DNA of 64,000 bases from Candidatus Pantoea soli (GCF_007833795.1 NZ_CP032704.1:124001-188000); one strand, 5' to 3'. Shown: positions 34,398-43,903, counted from the first letter of the stretch. Numbers and translations: made by a program. The notes: a model not told the origin generated them from the sequence alone.

Positions 34398-35780
34398 TTG
34401 ATTAAACTAACTAACACCTGGGGCGGGCAGAAACAACTGCTCGTTCCGATTCGTCCGGGCCATATCGGGATGTACGTTTGCGGCGTAACTGTCTACGACC
34501 TGTGTCATCTGGGCCATGGGCGTACCTTCGTGGCGTTCGATACGATTGTGCGTTATCTGCGCTTTTCCGGCTACAACGTAAAATATGTGCGCAACATTAC
34601 CGATATTGATGACAAAATCATCTCACGCGCCCGCGAGACTGGAGAAATATGGCAAATGCTGGTGGCGCGAATGACGCATGAAATGCATCAGGATTTTGCA
34701 GCGCTGAATATCCTGCCGCCAGACGTTGAACCCAAACCAACCGAGCATATCCAGCAAATCATTGCGATGATCGAGCGGCTGATTCAGCGCGGTCACGCCT
34801 ACATAACCCGCGAACATGACGTGATGTTCTCGACGGAAACTGCCAGAGATTACGGCAAGCTGTCTGGGCAGAATATTGTCAACCTGAGGTCTGGCGCGCG
34901 CGTATCAGTTAACACAGAGAAAAATAATCCGCTTGATTTTGTGCTCTGGAAGGCGGCCAAAGCGGGCGAGCCATGCTGGGATTCCCCCTGGGGTGCAGGC
35001 AGACCAGGCTGGCATATTGAGTGCTCAGCGATGAACAGCTATCACCTTGGTACGCACTTCGATATTCATGGCGGCGGGTCTGATCTTATCTTTCCTCATC
35101 ATGAAAATGAGATAGCCCAGTCCACCAGCGCACATGATGGTCCCTATGTGAATTACTGGATGCATACGGGCATGGTTACCGTCGAACAGGAGAAAATGTC
35201 TAAGTCGCTGAACAACTTTCTGACGTTGCGCGACATGCTGCAGCAGTACGATGGTGAAGTGTTACGCCTGTTCTATATGACAGGCCACTATCGCAAGCCA
35301 CTTAATTTCAGCCGGGATAATGTAGACGCGGCGCGCTCTTCGCTGACCCGGCTCTATTCAGTCTGCAGACTGGCCTGCGGATCGCCTTCTGCACAGCATG
35401 AGCAGTGGCAGGCGCGCTTCCAGCAAGCGATGAATGACGATTTCAATACGCCGAAGGCGCTGGCCGTGCTGTTTGATCTCGCGCGTCTCATTAATCAAAC
35501 GCTCGTCAGCGATCCTGATGGAGCTGCCGCGCTCGCCGCTACGCTAAAACAGCTTGGCAATGTGCTGGGTCTGTTATGCCGGGAACCTGAAGAGTGGCTA
35601 CAAAGCAATCCTTTATGGGATCAGTCGCAGCTCAATACTATCGCCGCCCGCGTAAAGGAGCGCGAAGAGGCGCGACAAAATCACGAGTGGGCGCGCGCAG
35701 ATGCGCTTCGTCTCTGGCTTGAAGAACAGGGTGTGGAACTTGAGGATAAAGGTGGCAAAACGCACTGGAAAGTCAGATAA
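34398..35780 (+). CDS. cysS: Cysteinyl-tRNA synthetase paralog
   Basis: A 460-residue class I synthetase, very like E. coli CysS (461). HIGH-type motif is HLGHGRTF, KMSKS is kept, and all zinc ligands that select cysteine remain: C28 in YVCGVTVYD, C in HIECSAMN, H and E in FPHHENE. So unlike HemB or DksA2 it still uses zinc; a second copy may help because the enzyme binds zinc more tightly or simply raises the dose. The start is TTG, with AGGA seven bases before it. It stands between the Fur-family gene and a Zur-controlled operon. Confidence 0.95.
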   Translation: MIKLTNTWGGQKQLLVPIRPGHIGMYVCGVTVYDLCHLGHGRTFVAFDTIVRYLRFSGYNVKYVRNITDIDDKIISRARETGEIWQMLVARMTHEMHQDFAALNILPPDVEPKPTEHIQQIIAMIERLIQRGHAYITREHDVMFSTETARDYGKLSGQNIVNLRSGARVSVNTEKNNPLDFVLWKAAKAGEPCWDSPWGAGRPGWHIECSAMNSYHLGTHFDIHGGGSDLIFPHHENEIAQSTSAHDGPYVNYWMHTGMVTVEQEKMSKSLNNFLTLRDMLQQYDGEVLRLFYMTGHYRKPLNFSRDNVDAARSSLTRLYSVCRLACGSPSAQHEQWQARFQQAMNDDFNTPKALAVLFDLARLINQTLVSDPDGAAALAATLKQLGNVLGLLCREPEEWLQSNPLWDQSQLNTIAARVKEREEARQNHEWARADALRLWLEEQGVELEDKGGKTHWKVR

Positions 35781-35816
35781 ACCCTCGCCGCAAAGAAGAA
35801 TTCTCGATTGATTTAT

Positions 35817-35834
35817 GTTATGTTATAACATATC
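35817..35834. promoter_or_regulatory. Zur box before the flavoprotein/FeoB-like operon
   Basis: The perfect palindrome ATGTTATAACAT (35820-35831) sits 24 bases before the ATG of the flavoprotein gene, with partly symmetrical flanks (GTT and ATC). Confidence 0.78.
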
Positions 35835-35854
35835 TATTTAGGCAGGATAGCGTT

Positions 35855-36979
35855 ATGACCGAACATAAAGATGTCATTATTGTCGGTGCCGGCCCCGCTG
35901 GGGTCGGCATGGCATCACTCTTACGCCGCATTGGCGTTGAAAATATGCTGGTGATTGATCGCTATGAAGTGGGCGCTTCTTTTGTACGCTGGCCGCAGGA
36001 AACCCGGTTTATCACCCCCTCGTTTTATTCCAATCCCTTTGGTCAAATCGATCTGAATGCGGTAAATCCCGCGTCGTCACCTGCCCTCTCCGCCGGAGTG
36101 GAGCACCTTGACGGCACCGCCTATGCAAAATATCTCCAGGAGGTTTTACGCGACAGCGGCGCAGAGGCGCTGACCAGCACGCATATCGTTGAAGTCTCTC
36201 TGACGCAGAAAGGCAGCTTCCGTCTCTTTTCTTCATCCGGTCAAAAATGGGTAACCCCTGTGCTCATCTGGGCAACCGGAGAATACCAGTTCCCTGATAA
36301 AAACGTGTTTGAGGGTGCCGAACATTGCCTTCACTACAGTCGGGTGAACAGCTGGAGAGATTTTAAACAGGACGACTACGTCATTATCGGCGGCTATGAA
36401 AGTGCAGTGGATGCGGCTATCAATCTGCTTGAGCAAGGTTGTCGCGTCAAGCTCCTGACTCGCTCCGCGCCATGGGCAAACAACCATATTGCGGACCCCA
36501 GCATAAGTCTTTCTCCGTGGACGCGTCAGCGCCTGCAACAGGTCATGGATAATCGCTATTTTGAAATCTATGAAGATGCTGACGTCACTTCCGTTCTGAA
36601 AACGTCGAGTCCAGATGGTGGCTATCGCATCCACACGGCTAACGGGCGCGCATGGTGCTCGCATCAGCGACCGATTCTGGGAACGGGATTTCTTTGCGGA
36701 GGCGGCGCGCGCCAGCTGGCACCCTTCTTTGACTGGAACGCGGCCGGCTTTCCTTTACTGACGCCAGAAGACGCTTCGACACGCTTCCCAGGTTTGTATT
36801 TGGTCGGTCCTCAGGTCCGCCACGAACAGCACATTTACTGTTTTATCTATAAATTCCGAGAACGCTTCGCTGTAGTAGCGAAAGCCGTAGCGCAACAGTT
36901 GAATCTGCCTTTAAGGGATGATGACCTGAAATTGCTGACCGAAGACATCTGCTGTCAGGATGACAGGTGCCATTGTTGA
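35855..36979 (+). CDS. FAD/NAD(P)-dependent oxidoreductase, Zur-controlled
   Basis: A 374-residue flavoprotein of the CzcO/TrxB-like group. FAD motif VGAGPAGVGMASLLRRIG (residues 10-27), GATG-type motif IWATGEYQFPD, NAD(P) motif IGGYESAVDAAINLLEQG. No CxxC redox pair of thioredoxin reductase type is present. The C-terminus is unusual, ending ICCQDDRCHC, which could bind metal. It lies 12 bases before a FeoB-like gene, which suggests a redox role in metal uptake or release, but this is inference. Confidence 0.82.
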   Translation: MTEHKDVIIVGAGPAGVGMASLLRRIGVENMLVIDRYEVGASFVRWPQETRFITPSFYSNPFGQIDLNAVNPASSPALSAGVEHLDGTAYAKYLQEVLRDSGAEALTSTHIVEVSLTQKGSFRLFSSSGQKWVTPVLIWATGEYQFPDKNVFEGAEHCLHYSRVNSWRDFKQDDYVIIGGYESAVDAAINLLEQGCRVKLLTRSAPWANNHIADPSISLSPWTRQRLQQVMDNRYFEIYEDADVTSVLKTSSPDGGYRIHTANGRAWCSHQRPILGTGFLCGGGARQLAPFFDWNAAGFPLLTPEDASTRFPGLYLVGPQVRHEQHIYCFIYKFRERFAVVAKAVAQQLNLPLRDDDLKLLTEDICCQDDRCHC

Positions 36980-36991
36980 AGGGAGCGCGCG

Positions 36992-38632
36992 ATGAAAAAT
37001 GTGGCCTTGATTGGTTTCGAAAGTACTGGCAAGTCGAGTTTGTTTAACCTGCTGACGCGCAGTTCAGTCAGTGATGAACGTAATTTCCGAGGCTCCAGTA
37101 TCATCTGTCGCGAAAAGTCTCTGGAAAATGGGCAGGTAAAGCTGATCGATACGCCGGGCATACGCTATAAAAGCGACAACACCACCACCGAGCTGGCGCT
37201 TTCGGCACTGCAGCGCAGCGACACGGTGGTTGTCGTTATGCGCGCGACCGATGCCTTTTCCGAATGGGAGAAGCTCACCCCGTTACTGCAGCGCAGCCAT
37301 CAGCAGGTGGCCATCGTATTAACTTTTGCGGATAAAGTGATAGCGGGTCTGGAACAGATTATACGCGTTCTGCGTGAGTCAGCGCAGGTGCCAGTTATGG
37401 CGCTGGACGTACGGCGTGCCAGTGAAGAGGGCCTTCAGCTACTGCTCCGCCTGATTGAACAAGCTGGCCAGCCGGGTTCGCTGGCTTATGTCAGCAATAA
37501 CTCTGTTCCGGTTCTCAATATTTCCACCCATTCCCCACAGCAAACCTGGTTTGAACATCCTCAGGCGGGCCCACTGCTTGCACTCATCGCCGTTGGGTTA
37601 TTATTTGCTGTGCCAGTCTGGGCTGCCTGGTATTTTTCCAGTTTGCTTCAGCCGCTGGTTGAAGTAACTGCCATTCACCCAATCGAAAGTGTTTTATCCC
37701 AGTCACCTACACTGCTACAGGCTCTGCTTACTGGTAGTTACGGGCTGATTTCGCTCGGTATCTATTCATTCATCTGGGCCTTTCCCGCCGTTTTGTTTAT
37801 GGCGTTTTCAGTGGCAATAGCAGAAGACAGCGGAATAAAAGAGCGCATTATTTTCGCTCTCGATCCGTGGCTATGCAGGATAGGCCTGAACGGTACAGAC
37901 ATGATCCCGCTTTTAAGCGGTTTCGGTTGTAACGTAGTCGCCGTCTTTCAGACCCGAAGCTGTTCGCGCTGTTCGCGGCAGAATTGTATCTCCACAATTG
38001 CCTTCGGAGCGGCATGCAGCTACCAGACAGGTGCCACGCTCTCTCTGTTCAGCGCCGCAGGACATCCCGCACTGTTTGCGCCTTATCTGTTATTGCTTTT
38101 TATTACCGGGTGCGTGCATACCCGCCTCTGGAAAAACCGCTCCGTGGAAAATACAGAACGGCTGGAAATGGCGCCAGGCTGGTTGCAGTGGCCGCGCTGG
38201 CGTGCGCTACGCTGGTCCGTGAAAAACAGTTTTTCTCAGTTTCTCCTTCAGGCTATGCCCCTTTTTTTGATTATTTGCGTTATAGGGAGCTTGCTGGATT
38301 ATCTGGCCATTATTGACGCAATAAGCCATGCGCTTGCGCCTGTCGCTGCGTTTTTTCATCTGCCGGCAGAAGTGTTACCTGGCATTATTTTTTCGCTGAT
38401 ACGCAAAGATGGGCTGATGGTACTTAACCAAGATTCTGGCGCGCTTATTCAAACATTAACGCTGTCGCAGCTTATTTTGCTTGTCTGGATCGCATCAACG
38501 CTAATGGCTTGTCTGGTCACCGTTCTCATCATTGCGCGTGAGGTATCCTGGCGCTTTGCTGCCAGACTGGCAGCAAAACAGGCTGTTAGTTCGTTAGTTA
38601 TTGCAATGGCGATTACCCTGATTTTCACTTAA
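36992..38632 (+). CDS. FeoB-like GTPase-transporter, candidate zinc transporter
   Basis: A 546-residue compact relative of FeoB. N-terminal G domain: G1 GFESTGKSS (8-16), G3 DTPG, but G4 reads FADK instead of NKxD. The membrane part has about eight helices with two Gate (nucleoside-recognition) units; the FeoB signature SGFGCNVVAVFQTR is kept, followed by a cysteine-rich loop SCSRCSRQNC. It lacks part of the normal FeoB length (about 770). Under a Zur box, a role in zinc uptake or in balancing iron during zinc starvation is plausible. GGGAG precedes the ATG. Confidence 0.8.
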   Translation: MKNVALIGFESTGKSSLFNLLTRSSVSDERNFRGSSIICREKSLENGQVKLIDTPGIRYKSDNTTTELALSALQRSDTVVVVMRATDAFSEWEKLTPLLQRSHQQVAIVLTFADKVIAGLEQIIRVLRESAQVPVMALDVRRASEEGLQLLLRLIEQAGQPGSLAYVSNNSVPVLNISTHSPQQTWFEHPQAGPLLALIAVGLLFAVPVWAAWYFSSLLQPLVEVTAIHPIESVLSQSPTLLQALLTGSYGLISLGIYSFIWAFPAVLFMAFSVAIAEDSGIKERIIFALDPWLCRIGLNGTDMIPLLSGFGCNVVAVFQTRSCSRCSRQNCISTIAFGAACSYQTGATLSLFSAAGHPALFAPYLLLLFITGCVHTRLWKNRSVENTERLEMAPGWLQWPRWRALRWSVKNSFSQFLLQAMPLFLIICVIGSLLDYLAIIDAISHALAPVAAFFHLPAEVLPGIIFSLIRKDGLMVLNQDSGALIQTLTLSQLILLVWIASTLMACLVTVLIIAREVSWRFAARLAAKQAVSSLVIAMAITLIFT

Positions 38633-38645
38633 TAATGGAGTAAAT

Positions 38646-38888
38646 ATGATCCCGCAGAATTACCAGCAATGGCGTCACTGCATCGTTAATGAATGCCGTA
38701 TTGAGCTGACGCCATTATATATTCAACAACGGCTTCAGGTTTTGAATGATAAGAGCCATCAGGAAACGAAACGACTCACCTTTCTTTATGGAAAAACCCA
38801 TCTTGAAAAGTTGATTACATGGTTTAATGCCGCGGCATGTGAGGCTTTGACAGCGGCGCCAGGTAAAGCTGCCCCGGGTTTCCATTGA
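38646..38888 (+). CDS. Small protein, third gene of the Zur-controlled operon
   Basis: An 80-residue protein starting 13 bases after the FeoB-like gene with GGAG before the ATG. It is helical and basic and has no signal peptide; three cysteines are spread through it (HCIVNEC and ACEAL). FeoB operons often end with a small FeoC-like protein, and this gene occupies that position, but I see no FeoC sequence match. A strong shared terminator follows. Confidence 0.6.
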   Translation: MIPQNYQQWRHCIVNECRIELTPLYIQQRLQVLNDKSHQETKRLTFLYGKTHLEKLITWFNAAACEALTAAPGKAAPGFH

Positions 38889-38893
38889 TTTCT

Positions 38894-38923
38894 GTTACCC
38901 AGCGGATATAGCCGCTGGGTAAC
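38894..38923. terminator. Bidirectional terminator
   Basis: GTTACCCAGCGG and CCGCTGGGTAAC are perfect 12-bp arms around six bases, placed between two convergent genes. Confidence 0.85.
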
Positions 38924-38924
38924 A

Positions 38925-39794
38925 TTATATCCGTGCGCCTTTGCCTACTCCTTCAAAAGCATGGACAGTGACATGGCCCAGCTGCGGATTGAGGCGGCCG
39001 ATTTCCTGCTTAATAAAGCAACCAATACGTTCAACCGTGGTATCGTCAGGCAGAATCTCGACCTGCTCATGAGAAAGCAATATCTCAAAATAGCCCTGGC
39101 TGCTGGTATACGCTGAGGCTAACAGCTTGTCATGATAGACCGCCTGCGCCTTGGCTGATAACTGTGAGGCTGCCACAACATCATTCTCAGACATCAGATA
39201 GCTGTTTTTCCACCTCTCAGCCCAGTACTTTTCCCAGTAAGCATCTCGCTTATCATTGATAAAAATCTGGATAGTTGAGCGATGGCCATGCGCTATACGC
39301 TGGCAATTACCGGCATGTTTTTTTAACCCATGGGCATAATGATAATAATAGCCTGCATGTTCTTCATGGCGTAAGGTGATGGCCGCATCGTCAATATTAG
39401 CGGGTAAGATCTCTTTAATTTTTTTATTTAGCCATTTTTCCAGTTCGGTTGTTTCAATACTAGCCGCGTCGATCGGTAAAAAACTGGCAGCAGGTCCTGA
39501 AACGAAACAGTCTACCTTTCCCGCATCTGAAAAAAGCATCACGTCTACACGCTCGGCACAGCAAGTACAGGTTACACGTGGATTGCGAAGGGGGAGGACC
39601 AGAGCATGGTCTACACTCGCATCGAGATATTTTTTTATCTCTTTTTTTACCAGGGAAAAGTCCATTACCATGGACTGCTCGTCGAGTTCACCGGTTAGCG
39701 AAACATCAACAATCAGACTCTCCCCCACCAGCCCACGTAACGGATCAAGCCAGGAAAAATCAATTGTGGTCAAATTGCAGACGAACAAAACCAT
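38925..39794 (-). CDS. QueD-like 6-carboxytetrahydropterin synthase paralog, two T-fold domains
   Basis: A 289-residue protein about twice as long as QueD. The C-terminal half carries the PTPS/QueD site: H in YAHGLKKHAG and the HxH in RIAHGHRSTIQIF, which would bind the metal. The N-terminal half looks like a second T-fold unit with a CTCC cluster (VTCTCCAERV, near residue 77). QueD paralogs (QueD2) are known members of COG0523/Zur clusters. It follows the COG0523 gene by 65 bases and ends at a strong terminator, so both probably share the Zur-controlled transcript. Confidence 0.75.
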   Translation of the reverse strand: MVLFVCNLTTIDFSWLDPLRGLVGESLIVDVSLTGELDEQSMVMDFSLVKKEIKKYLDASVDHALVLPLRNPRVTCTCCAERVDVMLFSDAGKVDCFVSGPAASFLPIDAASIETTELEKWLNKKIKEILPANIDDAAITLRHEEHAGYYYHYAHGLKKHAGNCQRIAHGHRSTIQIFINDKRDAYWEKYWAERWKNSYLMSENDVVAASQLSAKAQAVYHDKLLASAYTSSQGYFEILLSHEQVEILPDDTTVERIGCFIKQEIGRLNPQLGHVTVHAFEGVGKGARI

Positions 39795-39859
39795 AAACTT
39801 ATATTACCTGAATGCAGCAACAAAAAAGAAAAGCTGGCTATTTGCCAGCTTCATTAATA

Positions 39860-41080
39860 TCAATTGAACCAGGGCTGGAAAGGATCGTGAAGCTTTTTCC
39901 AGCTGTCAGGTCCGGCCTGCATCTCTTCGTCGGTTAACAACGCGCTGTTAAGTTTGAGTCGAAGCTGTGGTGCATCCATGCCAATACCAATAAAGACCAG
40001 CTCCTGTCGTGCATCACCGGTGCCGTCCACCCAGTTTTGCATGATGAAATCGCGTGACTCTTGATCTTCCGGCCAGTGCTGCTGCGGGACGCTTGCCCAC
40101 CACATACCCGCCAGCCCCTGACGACTAACGCCCCCCGCCTGTGACCAGGAACCTGCGTGTTCAGGTCGGCTGGCAAGCCAGAAAAAACCCTTCGAGCGCA
40201 CAATGCCTTTCATGTCATTTTCAATAACGTTCAGGAAACGGTCAGGATGAAACGGACGACGGGCGCGAAAGACAAAGCTGTGAATGCCGTACTCTTCTGT
40301 TTCAGGCGTATGTTCGCCGCGCAGCTCTTTCAGCCAGCCCGGCGCCTGCGCGGCCGCGTTAAAATCGAACAGGCCGGTATTCAAAACATCTCCAAGTTTA
40401 ACCTTACCGAACTCTGCGCTGATGATTTTTGCGCGAGAGTTAAGAGAGCGCAGAATAGCCATCAGGCGTGCGCTATCGGCTTCGCTGATAAGGTCCATTT
40501 TGTTGAGGATCAAGACATCGCAAAATTCAATCTGATCGATAAGCAGATCCACAACCGTACGTTCGTCTTCATCACTCAGTGATTCACCACGCGCCTGAAT
40601 GCTGTCGTCCGATTCGTAGTCACGCAGAAAATTGTAGCCATCGACCACGGTCACCATGGTATCAAGCAGCGCCACTTCCGACAGGCTCTGTCCGCTGTCG
40701 TCAGCAAAGGTAAAGGTTTCCGCTACCGGCAGCGGCTCAGAAATGCCGGTTGACTCAATAACCAGATTATCGAAGCGCCCTTCTTTCGCCAGGCGGTTGA
40801 CTTCAAGCAGCAGATCTTCACGCAGAGTGCAGCAGATGCAGCCGTTACTCATCTCAACCAGTTTCTCATCCGTTCTCGATAGCTCTGCACCGCCCTCTCT
40901 GACCAGCGCCGCGTCAATATTGACCTCTGACATATCATTGACGATGACAGCGACGCGGCGACCTTCCCGGTTGTTCAGAATGTGATTCAGTAGTGTTGTT
41001 TTTCCTGCGCCCAAAAACCCGGACAGGACGGTAACAGGCAGTTTTTTAAACTGACCGGTGTGTGGCGTCATATCAGACAT
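39860..41080 (-). CDS. zigA: COG0523 GTPase with intact CICC motif (ZigA-like)
   Basis: A 406-residue G3E GTPase and likely zinc metallochaperone. Walker [13 protein letters not shown] (20-31), metal motif [11 protein letters not shown] (C81, C83, C84), [16 protein letters not shown]4 LNKMDL; C-terminal CobW domain with [14 protein letters not shown]. The length and C-terminal WRRxG-like features match the ZigA/YciC group that delivers zinc under starvation. ATG at 41080 has GGGAGAG before it. It is divergent from a Zur-like gene with a perfect Zur palindrome between them. Confidence 0.92.
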   Translation of the reverse strand: MSDMTPHTGQFKKLPVTVLSGFLGAGKTTLLNHILNNREGRRVAVIVNDMSEVNIDAALVREGGAELSRTDEKLVEMSNGCICCTLREDLLLEVNRLAKEGRFDNLVIESTGISEPLPVAETFTFADDSGQSLSEVALLDTMVTVVDGYNFLRDYESDDSIQARGESLSDEDERTVVDLLIDQIEFCDVLILNKMDLISEADSARLMAILRSLNSRAKIISAEFGKVKLGDVLNTGLFDFNAAAQAPGWLKELRGEHTPETEEYGIHSFVFRARRPFHPDRFLNVIENDMKGIVRSKGFFWLASRPEHAGSWSQAGGVSRQGLAGMWWASVPQQHWPEDQESRDFIMQNWVDGTGDARQELVFIGIGMDAPQLRLKLNSALLTDEEMQAGPDSWKKLHDPFQPWFN

Positions 41081-41159
41081 TGCATGCTCTCCCAAATGGA
41101 CTGCTGAGTTCGTTTTCGTCATTGCTTAGGCAGACAAGACGGATTTAGATTTCACTTTA

Positions 41160-41177
41160 GATATGTTATAACATAAC
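41160..41177. promoter_or_regulatory. Zur box in the zigA/Zur-like divergent promoter
   Basis: The perfect palindrome ATGTTATAACAT (41163-41174), flanked by GAT and AACAAC, lies about 80 bases before zigA and 47 before the Zur-like gene. It can regulate both directions. Confidence 0.8.
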
Positions 41178-41220
41178 AACCAAGCTTGTCATCGACTGAA
41201 ATGCACATTAGGTTGGTTCT

Positions 41221-41691
41221 ATGAATATTGAAGAATTTATTACAAGCTGTACTCGTCGGGAGAAACAGATTCTGCAGCAGGCTACAGGAATATGTGAGAA
41301 AAAAGGGGTACGGCTTACCACTCTCCGGCAGGTGGTGTTAATACTTATTTATCGTGCAGCGGATGGTGTTAAAGCCTATGATATTTTGAGAGAAATTCGT
41401 CAAATGCTGCCAAATGCAGCTCCAGCGATAGTTTATCGTCCCCTCCATTTTTTATTGCATACCAGCCTGATTTATAAAGTAAACAGTTGTCAGATCTTCA
41501 AAATCAACCAGTTAAATACGCGTATTGTCCCTGGGGCATTATTTGTCTGTCCCCTTTGTAACAAGCAGACGCTGGTCGAGGATCAGGGCCTCATGCAAGA
41601 TTTATACAGGCTGCTCAAGTTAAACCATTACGCAGGGGAAGAAAATATTCTTGAAATCGTGGCGCAATGTGAAAATTGCGCCACGTCATGA
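41221..41691 (+). CDS. Zur-like protein lacking the zinc-sensing ligands
   Basis: A 156-residue homolog of enterobacterial Zur: GVRLTTLRQVVLILI and AAPAIVYRPLHFLL match the Zur winged helix. The structural zinc site is present (C110/C113 and C150/C153). The four residues that sense zinc in E. coli Zur, H77, C88, H96 and E111, align with Y85, N96, V103 and L118. It may therefore bind Zur boxes without regard to zinc, or not at all, or dimerise with true Zur. It is itself preceded by a Zur box. Confidence 0.85.
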   Translation: MNIEEFITSCTRREKQILQQATGICEKKGVRLTTLRQVVLILIYRAADGVKAYDILREIRQMLPNAAPAIVYRPLHFLLHTSLIYKVNSCQIFKINQLNTRIVPGALFVCPLCNKQTLVEDQGLMQDLYRLLKLNHYAGEENILEIVAQCENCATS

Positions 41692-41765
41692 GCTACCGCT
41701 TAAAGCATAATGCACGCGCATAACAATGCTAAGAGAAGACGGAGCCAGTAGAGAGTGATCAGGCT

Positions 41766-42719
41766 TTAACAGCCGGCAGTAATAAAATCGCCATTGGCAC
41801 TAACGGGAATAACCGTATTGAAAAGCACCAGGGCAAACAACATCAGCATAATTCCTCCGGCCAGTAGTGAAAGCCGTGCTGCTGAAGCAGCCGAATGCGT
41901 CATCCAGCGACTGTTAGCCGCTATTATCCTCTCCCGGGCATGATGCACTATCGTCGCCAGGATGATAATCGACAGCGCGGTTCCGAGAGACATGGCCATG
42001 ACTGCCGCTATACCCCATCTGAACATCCCAATCGCGTTAGAAAATATCAGGATCATCAGTGCACCACTACATGGCCGTATCCCGATGGTCAACGTAAGCC
42101 AGAGCGCATTACGCCAGCCGGGAGAAAGCGCATTTTCAGCGGGATAATGCTGATGCCCGCATCCGCACTCTACCTGCCGGGCCTGTTTGAAAAGCCTTGT
42201 TCTCCCCCCTACAGCACGACAGATTAGCACCGCGCCGAAGGCGGCAATCAGCAATGCGTTAATTTTTTCTATCCAGTATCGGCTCTGGCTAAGATCGCCG
42301 GTTGAAAGATTTAGCATGATCGCCAGCAACACAACAAACACAACCGCGACCACACCCTGCATCAGGCTGCCGGATAAGGTAATCAGCCTGCTTGCTTTGA
42401 GTTTTTCCCGGTGGGTGGCAAGAAAGGTGGTGATGACGAACTTACCGTGACCCGGCCCAACGGCATGCAGGACACCATAGATAAAGCTCCCTGCGATCAG
42501 CATCAGGCCGCCGTTTAGCTGGTGGCTGTTTTGCTGTAACAGATAGAGCACCAGATACCGGTGCAGGGTGACCTGGAGGCTAAAACAAAATTGAACAAAA
42601 TCTTGCCAGTGATAAGCCAGCACACAGATAATGACGGTAAGGAAAGCGCCCGTCACGCCGGTGGCGATTCTTCTCTGGGCTTTCTGATGCAGCACATTGC
42701 TCATCTTTCCCCTCCACAC
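41766..42719 (-). CDS. NicO-family metal transporter (ZevB/RcnA-like)
   Basis: A 317-residue membrane protein with about six to seven helices. The family's HAVGPGHGKFVI motif lies in helix 2, GSLMQG and RPCSGALMIL follow, and a cytosolic loop has CGCGHQH. NicO proteins include the Ni/Co exporter RcnA and ZevB, part of a zinc uptake system in Haemophilus; no ZevA (DUF1007) gene is next to it. Its place in the zinc island favours zinc. ATG choice between 42719 and 42704 is uncertain. No Zur box is obvious before it. Confidence 0.78.
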   Translation of the reverse strand: MWRGKMSNVLHQKAQRRIATGVTGAFLTVIICVLAYHWQDFVQFCFSLQVTLHRYLVLYLLQQNSHQLNGGLMLIAGSFIYGVLHAVGPGHGKFVITTFLATHREKLKASRLITLSGSLMQGVVAVVFVVLLAIMLNLSTGDLSQSRYWIEKINALLIAAFGAVLICRAVGGRTRLFKQARQVECGCGHQHYPAENALSPGWRNALWLTLTIGIRPCSGALMILIFSNAIGMFRWGIAAVMAMSLGTALSIIILATIVHHARERIIAANSRWMTHSAASAARLSLLAGGIMLMLFALVLFNTVIPVSANGDFITAGC

Positions 42720-42882
42720 GAAGCGTCATGCAGACACATAACACTCAGGAAATAATATTTTGCCCATATCCAAAATGATGAGGCGGGCGGTGATATTTGC
42801 TTATCTCCGCCCTGCTTTTACCCTTTAACGGGTGTTCGATTCGTCAGGTTTAAAACACCTGCCGTTACACAGACAGAGAAGT

Positions 42883-43903
42883 CTACATGGCTATCTTTAA
42901 CAAATGTACTCCCCCATCAACTGTGCCTGCGGCTATCATGGGATCAACGGGATGCCACGCAATACTGCTTATCGCAGCGTCACCTTGCACGGCTGCCAGC
43001 GCGTTCTGCCGGGAAGAGTCATAGATAAACAGGCTCCCATCCTCTGCCCCGGAGGCTACCACCGGCTGTTGTGGATGCGCGGCAAGCGCCGTAATGTTTC
43101 CGTCATGGCAAAGCTGGTAATCAGGCCGGGTTCCCTCAGGGCCTTTTCCCTTACAGTCCCAGATAACGAGCGCTGCGCCACCCGCTGTATAGAAATAGCG
43201 CCCATTACGGCTCCAGTCTATCAGACGGACTTTACCGTCGTAACCTCCCATCTGAAACTCATTGCTTTTTTGAGCCGCCAGAGATGAATGGCGCCCTCCT
43301 GACTACCTGCAGCAATGATGGAGCCATCGGGGCGAACAGCAAGACTTAAGAGCGAACCTTTCCACTCATAGGTTTTTACCGGCTTGCTTTTGGTGGGATA
43401 CCACCTCGCTACCTGTCCATAGGCGCTTGTAAGCAGACAGCCATCATCCTGCCATTCAACCCCGGTCAGCGTGCTTTCAGCGGGTGTAAAATCACTTAGG
43501 AGATTCCTTTCTCTATCCCGGAGTTTGAGCTCTTTGCCCGTGATGCCTGCAAGAACATGCTGGGGGTACCAGACAAGCTTTTCTACCCATCCTTTTCCAC
43601 CCGTCAGCGTATGTTTTTTGTCGCCGTTGACCCCAGACCAGCTAGTGATGCGGCTGTCCTGACCCCCGCTGGCCAACGTGCATTCTCATGAGCCCAGGCA
43701 AGTGCGCTTGCACCCAGTCCGTGCACCTCTTCTCGCCACAGAAATTCGCCATCAGAACAGCGGTAGACCGCTACGCTACCAGCTGCACAGGCGGTCGCAA
43801 GGTGCTTGCCATCAGATGAGAAGGCCAGCTGATTGACATATTCACTTTCCGTAGCGGACCAAACCGGCTCATAGCCTGAGCCAGCTGGCGTTAAATAAGG
43901 CAT
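42883..43903 (-). pseudogene. WD40-repeat protein broken by two frameshifts
   Basis: Three consecutive minus-strand frames together give one WD40 propeller of about 340 residues: YVNQLAFSSDGKHLATACAA in the first, LVWYPQHVLAGITGKELKL and LAVRPDGSIIAAGSQEG in the second, IAWHPVDPMIAAGTVDGGVH in the third. The joins lie near 43677 (one base missing before TTGGCCAGC) and near 43235 (one base missing around TTTCAGATG). WD40 proteins occur next to COG0523 genes in other proteobacteria. Either a decayed gene or two sequencing errors. Confidence 0.8.

Noticed and set aside
42883..43903. Three separate small genes
   Set aside because: The three frames continue one WD40 propeller with single-base joins, so they are one broken gene.
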